Shown here: positions 34,953-45,159 of the stretch, one piece after another
How the letters are laid out: each line of letters opens with the position of its first letter
How positions within the stretch are numbered: the stretch's first letter is position 1
Notes under the pieces: model-generated
The model's input: only the letters and a program-made list of their open reading frames with translations
Databases searched by the model: none
Told to the model about the DNA's origin: nothing
Program-made: the position numbers and the translations under genes
From: Myxococcales bacterium
Lineage (GTDB): Bacteria > Myxococcota_A > Polyangia > Polyangiales > Polyangiaceae
NCBI GenBank assembly: GCA_016212965.1
Contig: JACRDA010000390.1
Location: 1 to 45,159, forward strand
Direction: 5' to 3'
Length of the DNA: 45,159 nt

Positions 34953-34994
34953 GTTCCGTCCGTGGGCGACGGCACCGGTGGGATTGCCGCGGCG

Positions 34995-37900
34995 CTAGGG
35001 CCAGCACTCCGGCCCGTGGTTCTTGCCGTGGCAGTTGCCCTGGCAGCCCCACCGTGGCCCGCAGACCCCACCCGGCGGGATCGTGATCACGCTGCCACCG
35101 CCCTGCCCCGGGATGCCGTTGATGGTGCCGTTCACCGTCTCGGTGCCGTTCATGTGGGTCGAGGTGTTGGCGCCCGGATGGCATGCGGAGCACCCGACCT
35201 CGCCGGCGTGCTTGCTGTGCTCGCCGCTGTTCGGATTCGCCGAGTGGCAGTTGCCGCACACGTTCGCCGTGGGCCAGTTGCCGCCGGCCCAGTACGGGGT
35301 GACGACGGGCAGCCCGCCCCGACCGTTGCCGTGGCACGCCCGCACGCAGGTGCCGCGCGCCGTCGCGGGTGCGCCCTGGGTGGCGTTCACGTTCCAGGTG
35401 GTACCGGTGCCGCCGAGCGTGAAGGTGAGGTCGCCGTGGTGGCCCGGCGTCGACAGGTTGGCGCTCGGAACGTACTCGACCGCGTGGCCGGTGTTGCCCG
35501 CGCCGGGCACCACGTGACAGGTGACGCACGCGAACGCCACGTGGCTCGCGCTCGACGTCAGGTGCGCGACGTGGCGGCCGACGGCGAGGGTGTTGGTCAA
35601 GGTCTCGTCGGCGACGCCGAGCGGCGGGTTGCTCTGCGAGGGCCCGGTGCCGTGGCAGAAGGTGCAGTCCTTCCAGTCCTTGCCGTTGTGGCAACCCGCG
35701 CTCGTGTCGTTGCACGACACGCCCACCGTGCCGCCGTCGAGGTTGGCGCCGTGGCAGTCGCTGCACAAGGTGCCGTGCTCGTCGCGCTGGTGGTTCGGGA
35801 TGAAGTAGCCGCTGCCGTGGTGATTCGCCTGGCCCTTCGGCGCCGTCCACTGCGCCAGGTCGTGGTAGTCGTTCCACTGCTTGACGCCGTCGACGTGCAG
35901 GGCGGCGTTCGCCCAGGTGGCCGTCTGGTTGCCGGGGTCGAAGGTGGCGATGACGTTCGTGTGGCAGATCGTGCAGTCCGTGTGCGCGACGTGGTCCCCG
36001 CCGGGCGGGTTCGTGTGGCAGGTGTCGCCGCACGCGTCGTAGGTGCCGTTCACGGTCGTCCAGTCGGGCGTGCGGCTCACCGCGCCGCCGGCCTTCGGCG
36101 GGCGCAGCGTCGCGCCGTGGCAGTAGGCGTCGGTGCAGCTCGTCTGCACGAGGTCGTACACGGGGCTCGCGCCGTCCGCGTTCGCGGGAGCGCCCCAGCT
36201 GAAGTCCGTCACCCCGTTCGAGTGGCCCGTCGAGGCCGGCACGGTGTGGCAATCGACGCACTGGCCGTCGCGGTGCCAGCCCGAGCCCGCCGCGAGGTGC
36301 GCCTCGTGCGCGCCCACGGCCGCCTCGCTCGTGAGGATCTCGCCTTGCGTCCCGTAGGGCGGGTTGACGTTGCCCTGGACCGAATCGCCGTGACAGCTCG
36401 TGCAGGTGAGGTTCGACACCTCGACCGTGCCGTTCACGTGGAGCGCGCCGTTCGCCCAGGTGGCCGTCTTGCCGACGGGGTCGTAGCCCGAGATCACCTG
36501 GTCGTGGCAGCTCTGACAGGCCGTGCTGCTCGAGTGGGCGCCGCCGGGCGGGTTCGTGTGACAGGTGGTGCCGCACGCGTCGTAGGTGCCGTCGACGAGC
36601 GTCCAGTCCGGCGTACGGTTCACGACACCGCCCGGGTTCGGCCCGAGCAGCGTCGCGCCGTGACAGTAGACGGCGCTGCAGGTGGTCGAGCCGAAGGCGT
36701 AGTCGGGGACCGCGCCGTCCGCATTGGCGGGCGCCGACCAGGCGAGCTCGGTCACACCGTTCGAGTGCAAGGTCGAGACCGGCACCGTGTGGCAGTCTGT
36801 GCACGCGACGTCGCGGTGCCAGCCGGTGCCCGCCGCGAGGTGGGCCGCGTGCGCGCCGACCGCCGGGTCGGTGGTCAGCGATTCGCCGTTGGTGCCGTAC
36901 GGCGGGTTGACGTTCCCCTGGACCGCGTCGCCGTGGCAGCTCGTGCAGGTGAGGTTGGCGACCTCGACCAGGCCGTCGATGTGGAGTGAGGCGTCGGCCC
37001 ACACGGTCGCCGCCGGGTTCGCGACGTCGTAGCTCGCGACGACCTGATCGTGGCACGTCTCGCACGCGGTGCTCGGCGCGTGGCCGCCGCCGGGCGGGTT
37101 CGTGTGGCAGGTGGTGCCGCACGCGTCGTAGGTGCCGTTCACCACCGTCCAGTTCGGCGTGCGGCTCACGGTGCCGCCGACCTTGGCGCCGAGCAGCGTC
37201 GTGCCGTGGCAGTAGGCGTTCGTGCAGCTCGTCGAGCCGCCGTCGTACGCCGGCGTCGCGCCGTCCGAGGTCGCGAGCGCCGACCAGGCGAAGTCGGTCG
37301 TGCCGTCGAAGTGGAGCACGCTGGCCGGCAGCGCGTGGCAGTCGGTGCACCCGACGACCCTGTGCCAGCCCGGCGCCGTGGCCAGATGCGCGACGTGAGC
37401 GCCGACGGCCGCCTGGTTGGTGGCGGTCTCGCCCGCCGTGCCGAGCGGCGGGTTGATCTGCGCGAGGTTCGCGTCGCCGTGGCAGGTGGTGCAGGTGAGC
37501 GGCCCCGACTCGACCGTGCCGTTCACGTGCAGCGTGCGATCGGCCCACGTGGAGGCAGCCGGGTTGGCGGCATCGAAGGCGCTGAGCACCGCGCCGTGGC
37601 ACTTCTCGCAGGCGTCCTGCTGCGGGTGGCCGCCGCCGGGTGGCAGCGTGTGGCACGCGCTGCCGCAGGCGTCCTGGGAACCGTCGACGGTCGTCCAGTG
37701 GGGCACGCGGTTCGACGGCGGATCGATGCCGTTGTCACCCTTCAGCGTGCCGCCGTGACAGTAGACGCCGCTGCAGGTGAGATTCGGCTGGTCGAAGGTG
37801 CCCGTCTGGGCGATCGGGCCCCACACGAGGTTCTGCGCGCCGTTGAGGTGCGTCGGCACGGCCGGGTCCCAGCCCGGGACGACCGGGACGATGTGGCACT

Positions 37901-38435
37901 CGGTGCACGCGACGTCGTGGTGCCAGCTGGACGCCCCGAGATGCGCCTGGTGCGCGCCGACGCCCGGGAAGGTCGTCGCCACGTTCTGCCCGAGGTCGAC
38001 GGGCGGTGCCGGATTCTGGGGGCCGCCGTGGCACAGGCTGCATGCGGCCGGCCACACGGAGCCACCCCCGCCTGCGCCGCCGCTGCCGCCGGTGGCGCCG
38101 CCGCCGCCCGCGTTGCCGGCGCCGCCGCCACCGGTGAGCGCACCGCCGGCGCCTCCGGCGTTGCCGGTGCCTCCACCCCCGAGATTGCCGGTGCCACCGG
38201 CCCCGAAGTTGCCGCTGCCGCCGCTCCCACCGGTGCCGACGTTGCCGGTGCCGCCCGCGCCGGCGTGGCCGCCGACGCCGGTGCCGCCCGTCCCTGGCGG
38301 TGCGTCCGTGGAGTCTGCGCTGTTGCACCCTGCCGCGCCGCCGAGAACCGCGAGCGCCGCGCCTGCGACGATCGCGATCCACCGCGCGCGCGGGCGCGAC
38401 GTGACCGCCAGCCGAACCGGGCTCTCCTGCATCAT
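34995..38435 (-). CDS. Multiheme c-type cytochrome-like lipoprotein (about 28 heme-binding motifs)
   Basis: The product is 1146 residues from the ATG at 38435, with GGAGG eight bases upstream. The signal peptide ends in GAAGC, and a Gly-rich linker (about 50-125, GGTGN-type repeats) follows. I count 17 CxxCH, six CxxxCH, four CxxxxCH and one Cx6CH motif. The order CxxxCH, three CxxCH, CxxxxCH repeats three times as units of about 182 residues, with partial units at both ends. This resembles the Geobacter CxxxxCH/CxxCH family (GSu_C4xC type). Such proteins carry electrons across the periplasm or at the cell surface. The longer-spaced sites may or may not bind heme. No porin or partner cytochrome gene is nearby. 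Confidence 0.9.
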   Translation of the reverse strand: MMQESPVRLAVTSRPRARWIAIVAGAALAVLGGAAGCNSADSTDAPPGTGGTGVGGHAGAGGTGNVGTGGSGGSGNFGAGGTGNLGGGGTGNAGGAGGALTGGGGAGNAGGGGATGGSGGAGGGGSVWPAACSLCHGGPQNPAPPVDLGQNVATTFPGVGAHQAHLGASSWHHDVACTECHIVPVVPGWDPAVPTHLNGAQNLVWGPIAQTGTFDQPNLTCSGVYCHGGTLKGDNGIDPPSNRVPHWTTVDGSQDACGSACHTLPPGGGHPQQDACEKCHGAVLSAFDAANPAASTWADRTLHVNGTVESGPLTCTTCHGDANLAQINPPLGTAGETATNQAAVGAHVAHLATAPGWHRVVGCTDCHALPASVLHFDGTTDFAWSALATSDGATPAYDGGSTSCTNAYCHGTTLLGAKVGGTVSRTPNWTVVNGTYDACGTTCHTNPPGGGHAPSTACETCHDQVVASYDVANPAATVWADASLHIDGLVEVANLTCTSCHGDAVQGNVNPPYGTNGESLTTDPAVGAHAAHLAAGTGWHRDVACTDCHTVPVSTLHSNGVTELAWSAPANADGAVPDYAFGSTTCSAVYCHGATLLGPNPGGVVNRTPDWTLVDGTYDACGTTCHTNPPGGAHSSSTACQSCHDQVISGYDPVGKTATWANGALHVNGTVEVSNLTCTSCHGDSVQGNVNPPYGTQGEILTSEAAVGAHEAHLAAGSGWHRDGQCVDCHTVPASTGHSNGVTDFSWGAPANADGASPVYDLVQTSCTDAYCHGATLRPPKAGGAVSRTPDWTTVNGTYDACGDTCHTNPPGGDHVAHTDCTICHTNVIATFDPGNQTATWANAALHVDGVKQWNDYHDLAQWTAPKGQANHHGSGYFIPNHQRDEHGTLCSDCHGANLDGGTVGVSCNDTSAGCHNGKDWKDCTFCHGTGPSQSNPPLGVADETLTNTLAVGRHVAHLTSSASHVAFACVTCHVVPGAGNTGHAVEYVPSANLSTPGHHGDLTFTLGGTGTTWNVNATQGAPATARGTCVRACHGNGRGGLPVVTPYWAGGNWPTANVCGNCHSANPNSGEHSKHAGEVGCSACHPGANTSTHMNGTETVNGTINGIPGQGGGSVITIPPGGVCGPRWGCQGNCHGKNHGPECWP

Positions 38436-38642
38436 GACGTCTGCCTCCGAACGCGACACCGACCAGGGCACCGAGAGATCGGCAGGAACGCTACACGCCG
38501 GCCCAACCGCGCCCGTGACGCCGGTCAACTCCGCGCACGGCGCCGCGACAAAGCGTGTTCTGGCAGTCGTCACCCCGCCGCGACGCGTACGACGCTCGGG
38601 CAGCCCCGAAGGGCGTGCTCGACGGACGACGACGAGCCTGGC

Positions 38643-39314
38643 TCAGGCGCCGGTCGCGATGCTCTCGAGCTTGTCGCGACTCGTGACCTCGATGCTCCGG
38701 CGCGTGACGCGCAGAGCACCCTGGTCGGAGAGCGCGGCGAGGCAGCGCGACAGCGTCTCGGGCTGCATGCCGAGCAGGCCGGCCACCACGCGCCGCGGCA
38801 ACGTGAGGACGGAGTTGTCGGCCGAGCTCTCGCAGAGCCAGGCCGCCACGCGCTCGAGGGCGCTGCCGTCCGCGTTGGTGCGGCGCGGCGTGTCGGCGCT
38901 CTGCGCGAGCAGCATGCCCTCGAGCAGGACGCGAGCGCCGCCGTCGGTACTGCCGAGCCACTGGAGCACGTCGGTGCGCGGCGCGCCGCACAGCGTCACG
39001 TCGGTGAGGGCGCGCGCGGAGTCGAGGTAGGTGGGCCGCACGAGCCCCTCGAGGCCGAGGAAGGAGCCGCGCCGGCGGACGGCCCAGGGCGTGCCCTCGC
39101 CGCGGCGGTCGTCCGCCGCCCGCGAGAGCATCACCGCGCCGTACTTGATGAACCACACGGTCTCGACCGGCTCACCGACCACGTAGAGGAGCGTCCCTGC
39201 GGGGCGGCGTCGGTCGACGAGCGGGCAGCGCGAGCCCTTCGCGCACCCCGAGACGGAACCGACGGGACACTCGCCGCAGCTGAGAAACTCCGTGAAGGAC
39301 ACCCTTTGTGCCAT
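38643..39314 (-). CDS. Crp/Fnr-family regulator with N-terminal Cys cluster
   Basis: The product is 223 residues from the ATG at 39314. The N-terminus has C13, C16, C24 and C30, and another Cys (C109) sits in the beta-roll at LTDVTLCGAP. This recalls FNR, where three N-terminal Cys and one central Cys bind an oxygen-labile 4Fe-4S cluster, though the spacing differs. The C-terminal winged helix has LLGMQPETLSRCL, the FNR-type recognition helix. It lies 207 bases upstream of the multiheme gene on the same strand, so redox- or oxygen-dependent control of that gene is a fair inference. No TTGAT-N4-ATCAA box was found in either upstream region. Confidence 0.88.
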   Translation of the reverse strand: MAQRVSFTEFLSCGECPVGSVSGCAKGSRCPLVDRRRPAGTLLYVVGEPVETVWFIKYGAVMLSRAADDRRGEGTPWAVRRRGSFLGLEGLVRPTYLDSARALTDVTLCGAPRTDVLQWLGSTDGGARVLLEGMLLAQSADTPRRTNADGSALERVAAWLCESSADNSVLTLPRRVVAGLLGMQPETLSRCLAALSDQGALRVTRRSIEVTSRDKLESIATGA

Positions 39315-39614
39315 TGGCCACTCTCCGCTTCGACCTACAGCCCCACCACCATTCCACAGCTATCTGCAAAAGTCGCGCCCCGTCATGATCCCAATTGACC
39401 TTCGGGCGGCACGGGGGTTGCTCGCAGCCCATCCGCGCGGCCGAATTTCCGAGCGCGCGAGCGCGCGGATGGGCGGCGCGGGGGCGGTCCAACGTCCTCG
39501 GTCAGGGCGATCTGGGCGCAGGACATGCGTTCAGACGACGGAATTGCGGTGCGCCGACCCGGCTCACCGCCGGCACGGCCGGGGCGGCACGAGCCCCGGC
39601 ATCGCGGAGGGATC
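39315..39614. other. Divergent intergenic region between the Fnr-like and radical SAM genes
   Basis: Three hundred bases hold the starts of two divergent genes. The part next to the regulator (39315-39400) is less GC-rich than its surroundings and likely holds a promoter, but no clear -35/-10 pair or Fnr box stands out. Near 39453-39472 there is a GC palindrome (CCGAGCGCGCGAGCGCGCGG). Nothing else was seen. Confidence 0.4.
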
Positions 39615-41654
39615 ATGCACGTCGTCCTCGTTGGTGCGGAGCTGGAAGAGAACCTCGCGTTGCGTTACCTGGCAGCCGCGCTGAAGGGCGCGGGGCACAC
39701 CTTCGAGCTCGTGGCGTTCGACCGCCCGGCGCAGCAGGCGGGGGTCGTCGCCGCGGTGCTGCGCGCCCGGCCCGAGCTCGTGGGCATGTCGGCCACGTTC
39801 CAGTTCCGTGCGCGGGAGTTCGGCGAGCTGGCGACCGCGCTGCGCGCGGGGGGCTACCGCGGGCACGTCACCGCGGGTGGCCACTTCCCGACCTTCGCCT
39901 ACCGCGAGCTGCTCGAGGCGTTCCAGGCCCTCGATAGCGTGGTGCGCCACGAGGGCGAAGAGACCCTGCCCGAGCTCTGTGCCGCCGTGGCGGCCGGGGC
40001 GACCCCGGCGACCCTCGGGGCCGTGCGCGGCCTCGCCTACCGCGACGCCGACGGCGCCGTCCAGGCGACGCCGAGCCGGGGCCTCGTCGCCGACCTCGAC
40101 GCCCTGCCCTTCCCCGAGCGGGTCGGCGAGCCGCAACTGCACCTCGGCGTGCCGGCCGCCTTCCTCGTGGGCTCGCGGGGCTGCTTCGGGCACTGCACCT
40201 TCTGCTGCATCCACGCCTACCTGAAGAGCGCCGGCGGCCCGAAGTACCGCATGCGCAGCGCCGACAACGTGGCCGAAGAGATGGCCGAGCTGCGTCGCAA
40301 GCGCGGCGTGCGCATGTTCGTCTTCCACGACGACGACTTCTTCGTCCGCGACCGCGCGACGGACCTCGCGCGGGTCACGGCGCTCCGGGACGCGCTGCGG
40401 CGCCGCGGGGTCGACGACATCTCGCTCGTCGTCAAGGCGCGCCCCGACGACGTGAACGAGGACGTCTTCGAGGTGCTGCGCGACATCGGCCTGTTGCGTG
40501 TGTACCTCGGCATCGAGGCGGGCTCCACGCAGGGGCTGCGGACGCTCGGGCGCGGGGTCGACCTCGCGGAGAACCGGCGCGCGCTCGGCTTTCTGCAGGA
40601 GCGCGACGTCTACACCTGCTTCAACATGCTCGTCTTCGACCCCGAGTCGACGCTCGAGAGCCTGCGCGAGAGCTTCCGCTTTCTGCGCGACTACGCGACG
40701 GTGCCGATGAACTTCTGCCGCACCGAGATCTACGTGGGCACGCCGCTCATGACGAAGCTCGCCCGCGAGGACCGGCTCATCGGCGACGTGTTCGGCTGGG
40801 ACTACCACATCCGCGAGCCGCGCGCCGAGCGCGCCTTCCGCGTCTTCGCGAGCGCGTTCCTCGACCGCAACTTCCGCTGCGACGGGCTCATGAACTCGAC
40901 CCTCGGGCTCGGCTACCACGTGCACCTCCTGCGGCAGTACTACCCGGAGGCGCTCACGCCGGCCCTGCGCCAGATGTGCGACGACGTCACGCGCACCGTG
41001 AACCTCGACTGCGCCGAGCGCATGGAGAAGATCTTCGACTTCGCGAGCTCGCCGCTCGCGGCCGAGCCCGCGGCACACGAGGACTTCACCGGGCGCACGA
41101 CGCGCGAGGTCGTGGCCGCGAACGCCCATCTCGAGGAGCTCGTGGCCTGGGCCACCGACGAGATCGCGCGCGCGGCACTCGGCCCGCGGCGACGGCGCGC
41201 GACCGCGCAGCCCGAGCAGAGCGCGCGGTGGCGGGGCCTAGCGGCCGCGGGTGCCGCGACCCTGGCCCTCGCGCCGCTCGGCTGCGACCACAAGTACCCG
41301 CCGCCCGATCCGCCGCCACCGCCGCACGTCGACGTGAAGCCAGCCGACGCCGGGGGCCTCGACTACTCGATGCCCCCCGACCCGCTGCCCCCGCCCGTGA
41401 TCGACGCGGGCACGACCGCCCTGCCGCCGCCCGATCCGCCACCGCCGCCGTACACCGGGTCGCACGCCTACCCGCCGCCCGACCCGCCGCCACCGCCGTG
41501 GACCGGCACCAAGGGCTACCCGCCGCCGCCCGACCCCTTGCCCCCGCCCTCGCTCCAGAAGCCGTACCCGCCTCCGCCGGATCCGCTGCCGCGCCCGACG
41601 GTCAAGCCGTTCTACCCGCCACCCGATCCGCCGCCGCCGCCCCACATCAAGTGA
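39615..41654 (+). CDS. B12-binding radical SAM protein with C-terminal PPDP-repeat tail
   Basis: The product is 679 residues from the ATG at 39615, with GGAGG seven bases upstream. Residues 1-130 look like a cobalamin-binding fold (TAGGHFPTFAYREL), without the DxHxxG motif. The radical SAM cluster motif is CFGHCTFC (C190, C194, C197). The barrel continues through FVFHDDDFFV and VYLGIEAGS to about residue 420, and a helical region runs to about 525. Next comes an Arg-rich stretch, a hydrophobic segment (about 539-556, GLAAAGAATLALAPLG), C557, and a 122-residue tail with seven PPDP-centred proline repeats, each usually led by Tyr, Met or Leu. The tail looks like a substrate or surface segment fused to its enzyme. 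No stop or frameshift separates them. B12-radical SAM enzymes often methylate or rearrange unreactive carbons; the target here is unknown. Confidence 0.88.
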   Translation: MHVVLVGAELEENLALRYLAAALKGAGHTFELVAFDRPAQQAGVVAAVLRARPELVGMSATFQFRAREFGELATALRAGGYRGHVTAGGHFPTFAYRELLEAFQALDSVVRHEGEETLPELCAAVAAGATPATLGAVRGLAYRDADGAVQATPSRGLVADLDALPFPERVGEPQLHLGVPAAFLVGSRGCFGHCTFCCIHAYLKSAGGPKYRMRSADNVAEEMAELRRKRGVRMFVFHDDDFFVRDRATDLARVTALRDALRRRGVDDISLVVKARPDDVNEDVFEVLRDIGLLRVYLGIEAGSTQGLRTLGRGVDLAENRRALGFLQERDVYTCFNMLVFDPESTLESLRESFRFLRDYATVPMNFCRTEIYVGTPLMTKLAREDRLIGDVFGWDYHIREPRAERAFRVFASAFLDRNFRCDGLMNSTLGLGYHVHLLRQYYPEALTPALRQMCDDVTRTVNLDCAERMEKIFDFASSPLAAEPAAHEDFTGRTTREVVAANAHLEELVAWATDEIARAALGPRRRRATAQPEQSARWRGLAAAGAATLALAPLGCDHKYPPPDPPPPPHVDVKPADAGGLDYSMPPDPLPPPVIDAGTTALPPPDPPPPPYTGSHAYPPPDPPPPPWTGTKGYPPPPDPLPPPSLQKPYPPPPDPLPRPTVKPFYPPPDPPPPPHIK

Positions 41655-41670
41655 GGGAGCGTCGACCCCA

Positions 41671-41695
41671 CCCGCTCGCTCAGCCGGCGAGCGGG
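41671..41695. terminator. 9-bp hairpin at convergent gene ends
   Basis: CCCGCTCGC at 41671-41679 pairs with GCGAGCGGG at 41687-41695 around a 7-base loop. It lies between the radical SAM stop and the phosphopantetheinyl transferase end and overlaps the latter's stop codon. It is a plausible bidirectional terminator, without a T tract. Confidence 0.45.
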
Positions 41696-42486
41696 CCGGC
41701 GAGCGGCGCTGCATGGGCCACGCACAGGCGGAGGTCACGCGGCCGAGGGTCGCGGACGGCGATCGCCACGAGGTGCTCCGGGGTCGGCTCGTGCAGCCGG
41801 AAGCGCCAGGCGCCCGCGTCGCTGCCGACGTCCGGCCGCAGGTCGATGCGGATCGACGGCGCGGCGTCGAGCTCGAACGCGAAGCCGTCGAGCGGGATGG
41901 CGAGGCCCATGCCCCGCGCCTTGATGTAGGACTCCTTCAGCGTCCAGAGCTCGAAGAAGCGGCGCCCGCGCGCGTCCGGCGGGCGAGCCGCGAGGGCCTC
42001 GACCTCGGCCGGAGCGAAGAAGTGATCGGCCACGTGGAGCGGTGGCGTGCGCCGCACCACGTTCTCGACGTCCACCCCCACGGCCCGCCCGTCGTGCGCG
42101 GCGGCGAGCAGACACACGACGAGGCCGCGGGCGTGCGCGAGGTTGAAGGTCACGGGTGCGCGCCCGGGCCAGACGAGCTCGGGCCGCCCCCACGGGTTCG
42201 GCGCGAAGCGGAGCGCCTTCGGGGCGACGCCGAGGTAGCGGCCGAGCAAGGTGCGCACGAGCGCGCGCGTCACGAGCTGCTCGTGGCGGCCGGTCGGCAG
42301 GACGAAGGCGTCGCGCCGCTGCCGCTCGTCGTCGCCGAGCAGCGCCTCGCAGGCCGCGAGGTGCGCCGGAGCCGCGACGGCCCCGGGGTCGGTGCACCAG
42401 AGGTGGAGCTCGTCCGCGCCGAGCGCGAACGGCGGCACGCGCAAGGGCGCGGCGCGCGGGATTCCGCCGGGCGTGCTCGGGACCAC
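41680..42486 (-). CDS. Sfp-type 4'-phosphopantetheinyl transferase
   Basis: The product is 268 residues from a GTG start. The family motifs are present: the CoA-binding segment NPWGRPEL, then FNLAHARGLVVCLLA, the Mg-binding VGVDVENV, and FFELWTLKESYIKARGMGL with the WxxKE catalytic set. The length is that of Sfp-like enzymes that prime carrier proteins of secondary metabolism. It lies 38 bases after the uvrA-like gene on the same strand. It is about 7.4 kb from the synthase operon, outside it, but is the only carrier-protein activator in the window. Confidence 0.92.
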   Translation of the reverse strand: MVPSTPGGIPRAAPLRVPPFALGADELHLWCTDPGAVAAPAHLAACEALLGDDERQRRDAFVLPTGRHEQLVTRALVRTLLGRYLGVAPKALRFAPNPWGRPELVWPGRAPVTFNLAHARGLVVCLLAAAHDGRAVGVDVENVVRRTPPLHVADHFFAPAEVEALAARPPDARGRRFFELWTLKESYIKARGMGLAIPLDGFAFELDAAPSIRIDLRPDVGSDAGAWRFRLHEPTPEHLVAIAVRDPRPRDLRLCVAHAAPLAGPLAG

Positions 42487-42524
42487 GGCCGGAGCCTACC
42501 AGAGGCACCCCCGACGGGCGGGGC

Positions 42525-45159
<2,635 letters not shown>

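Larger units (their letters stand above)
34277..34994. other. Leader/promoter region of the synthase operon
   Basis: About 720 bases separate the multiheme gene's stop from the first synthase gene; both are on the minus strand. A 27-codon frame ending in an ATGA overlap with the acyltransferase (34273-34356) lacks a ribosome site and is not called. On the minus strand TTGATC, 17 bases, then TATGGG (about 34400-34372) is a weak candidate promoter. The region also holds a long-loop hairpin and a hexamer-style repeat listed separately. No other gene was seen. Confidence 0.45.

Noticed and set aside
41126..41654. Separate gene for the proline-repeat lipoprotein within the radical SAM frame
   Set aside because: In-frame GTG codons exist, but none has a convincing ribosome site, and there is no stop between the enzyme and the tail; a fusion is the simpler reading.

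Overview
The window is very GC-rich DNA that reads as a member of the Myxococcota, most likely the Polyangia/Sorangiineae side. The grounds are: many predicted lipoproteins with Gly/Ser/Thr-rich linkers behind the lipobox, a protein joining an MJ0042 zinc ribbon to a GYF-like domain, a multi-domain anti-sigma/FecR/VIT/VWA protein, and pervasive GTG/TTG starts with 4-base overlaps. No tRNA, rRNA, CRISPR array, insertion sequence or phage gene was seen.

Layout. 1-15.5 kb is mostly envelope and housekeeping material: a degenerate M61-type peptidase-like lipoprotein, a BNR-repeat lipoprotein, the zinc-ribbon/GYF membrane protein, a SPOUT RNA methyltransferase, a C2-like/PDZ lipoprotein, asparaginyl-tRNA synthetase, a class II glutamine amidotransferase-like protein without its N-terminal Cys, and a three-gene operon (double NTF2-like lipoprotein, HEAT-like protein, propeller-like lipoprotein). 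15.7-20.7 kb is an ECF sigma factor followed 2 bases later by a 1446-residue anti-sigma/FecR/VIT/VWA fusion. 21-25.7 kb holds ychF, a Cys-rich lipoprotein, a repeat-bearing noncoding stretch, a metallo-beta-lactamase-fold hydrolase and a PF00756-type esterase.

25.97-34.28 kb is the centre of interest: ten minus-strand genes, nearly all overlapping, that encode a complete polyketide/fatty-acid-like synthase as separate proteins: acyltransferase, dehydratase, ketosynthase, ketoreductase, HMG-CoA-synthase-like enzyme, two enoyl-CoA-hydratase-like enzymes (dehydratase and decarboxylase types), enoyl-reductase-like SDR, acyl carrier protein, and a second paralogous enoyl-reductase-like SDR. The HMGS/ECH1/ECH2 trio is the beta-branching cassette known from trans-AT and cyanobacterial modular PKSs (PksG/H/I, CurD/E/F). 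Here there is no modular megasynthase in view, and the only ketosynthase keeps its catalytic Cys. I infer a free-standing, iterative synthase that makes beta-alkyl-branched acyl chains.

35-45 kb holds a lipoprotein with about 28 candidate c-heme motifs in tandem ~182-residue units, an FNR-like regulator with a Cys cluster just upstream of it, a B12-binding radical SAM protein with an unusual C-terminal tail of seven PPDP repeats behind a hydrophobic segment and a Cys, an Sfp-type phosphopantetheinyl transferase (a candidate activator of the carrier protein), and a UvrA-family protein that runs off the right edge.

All calls come from reading the sequence and motifs by eye. No database search was run.
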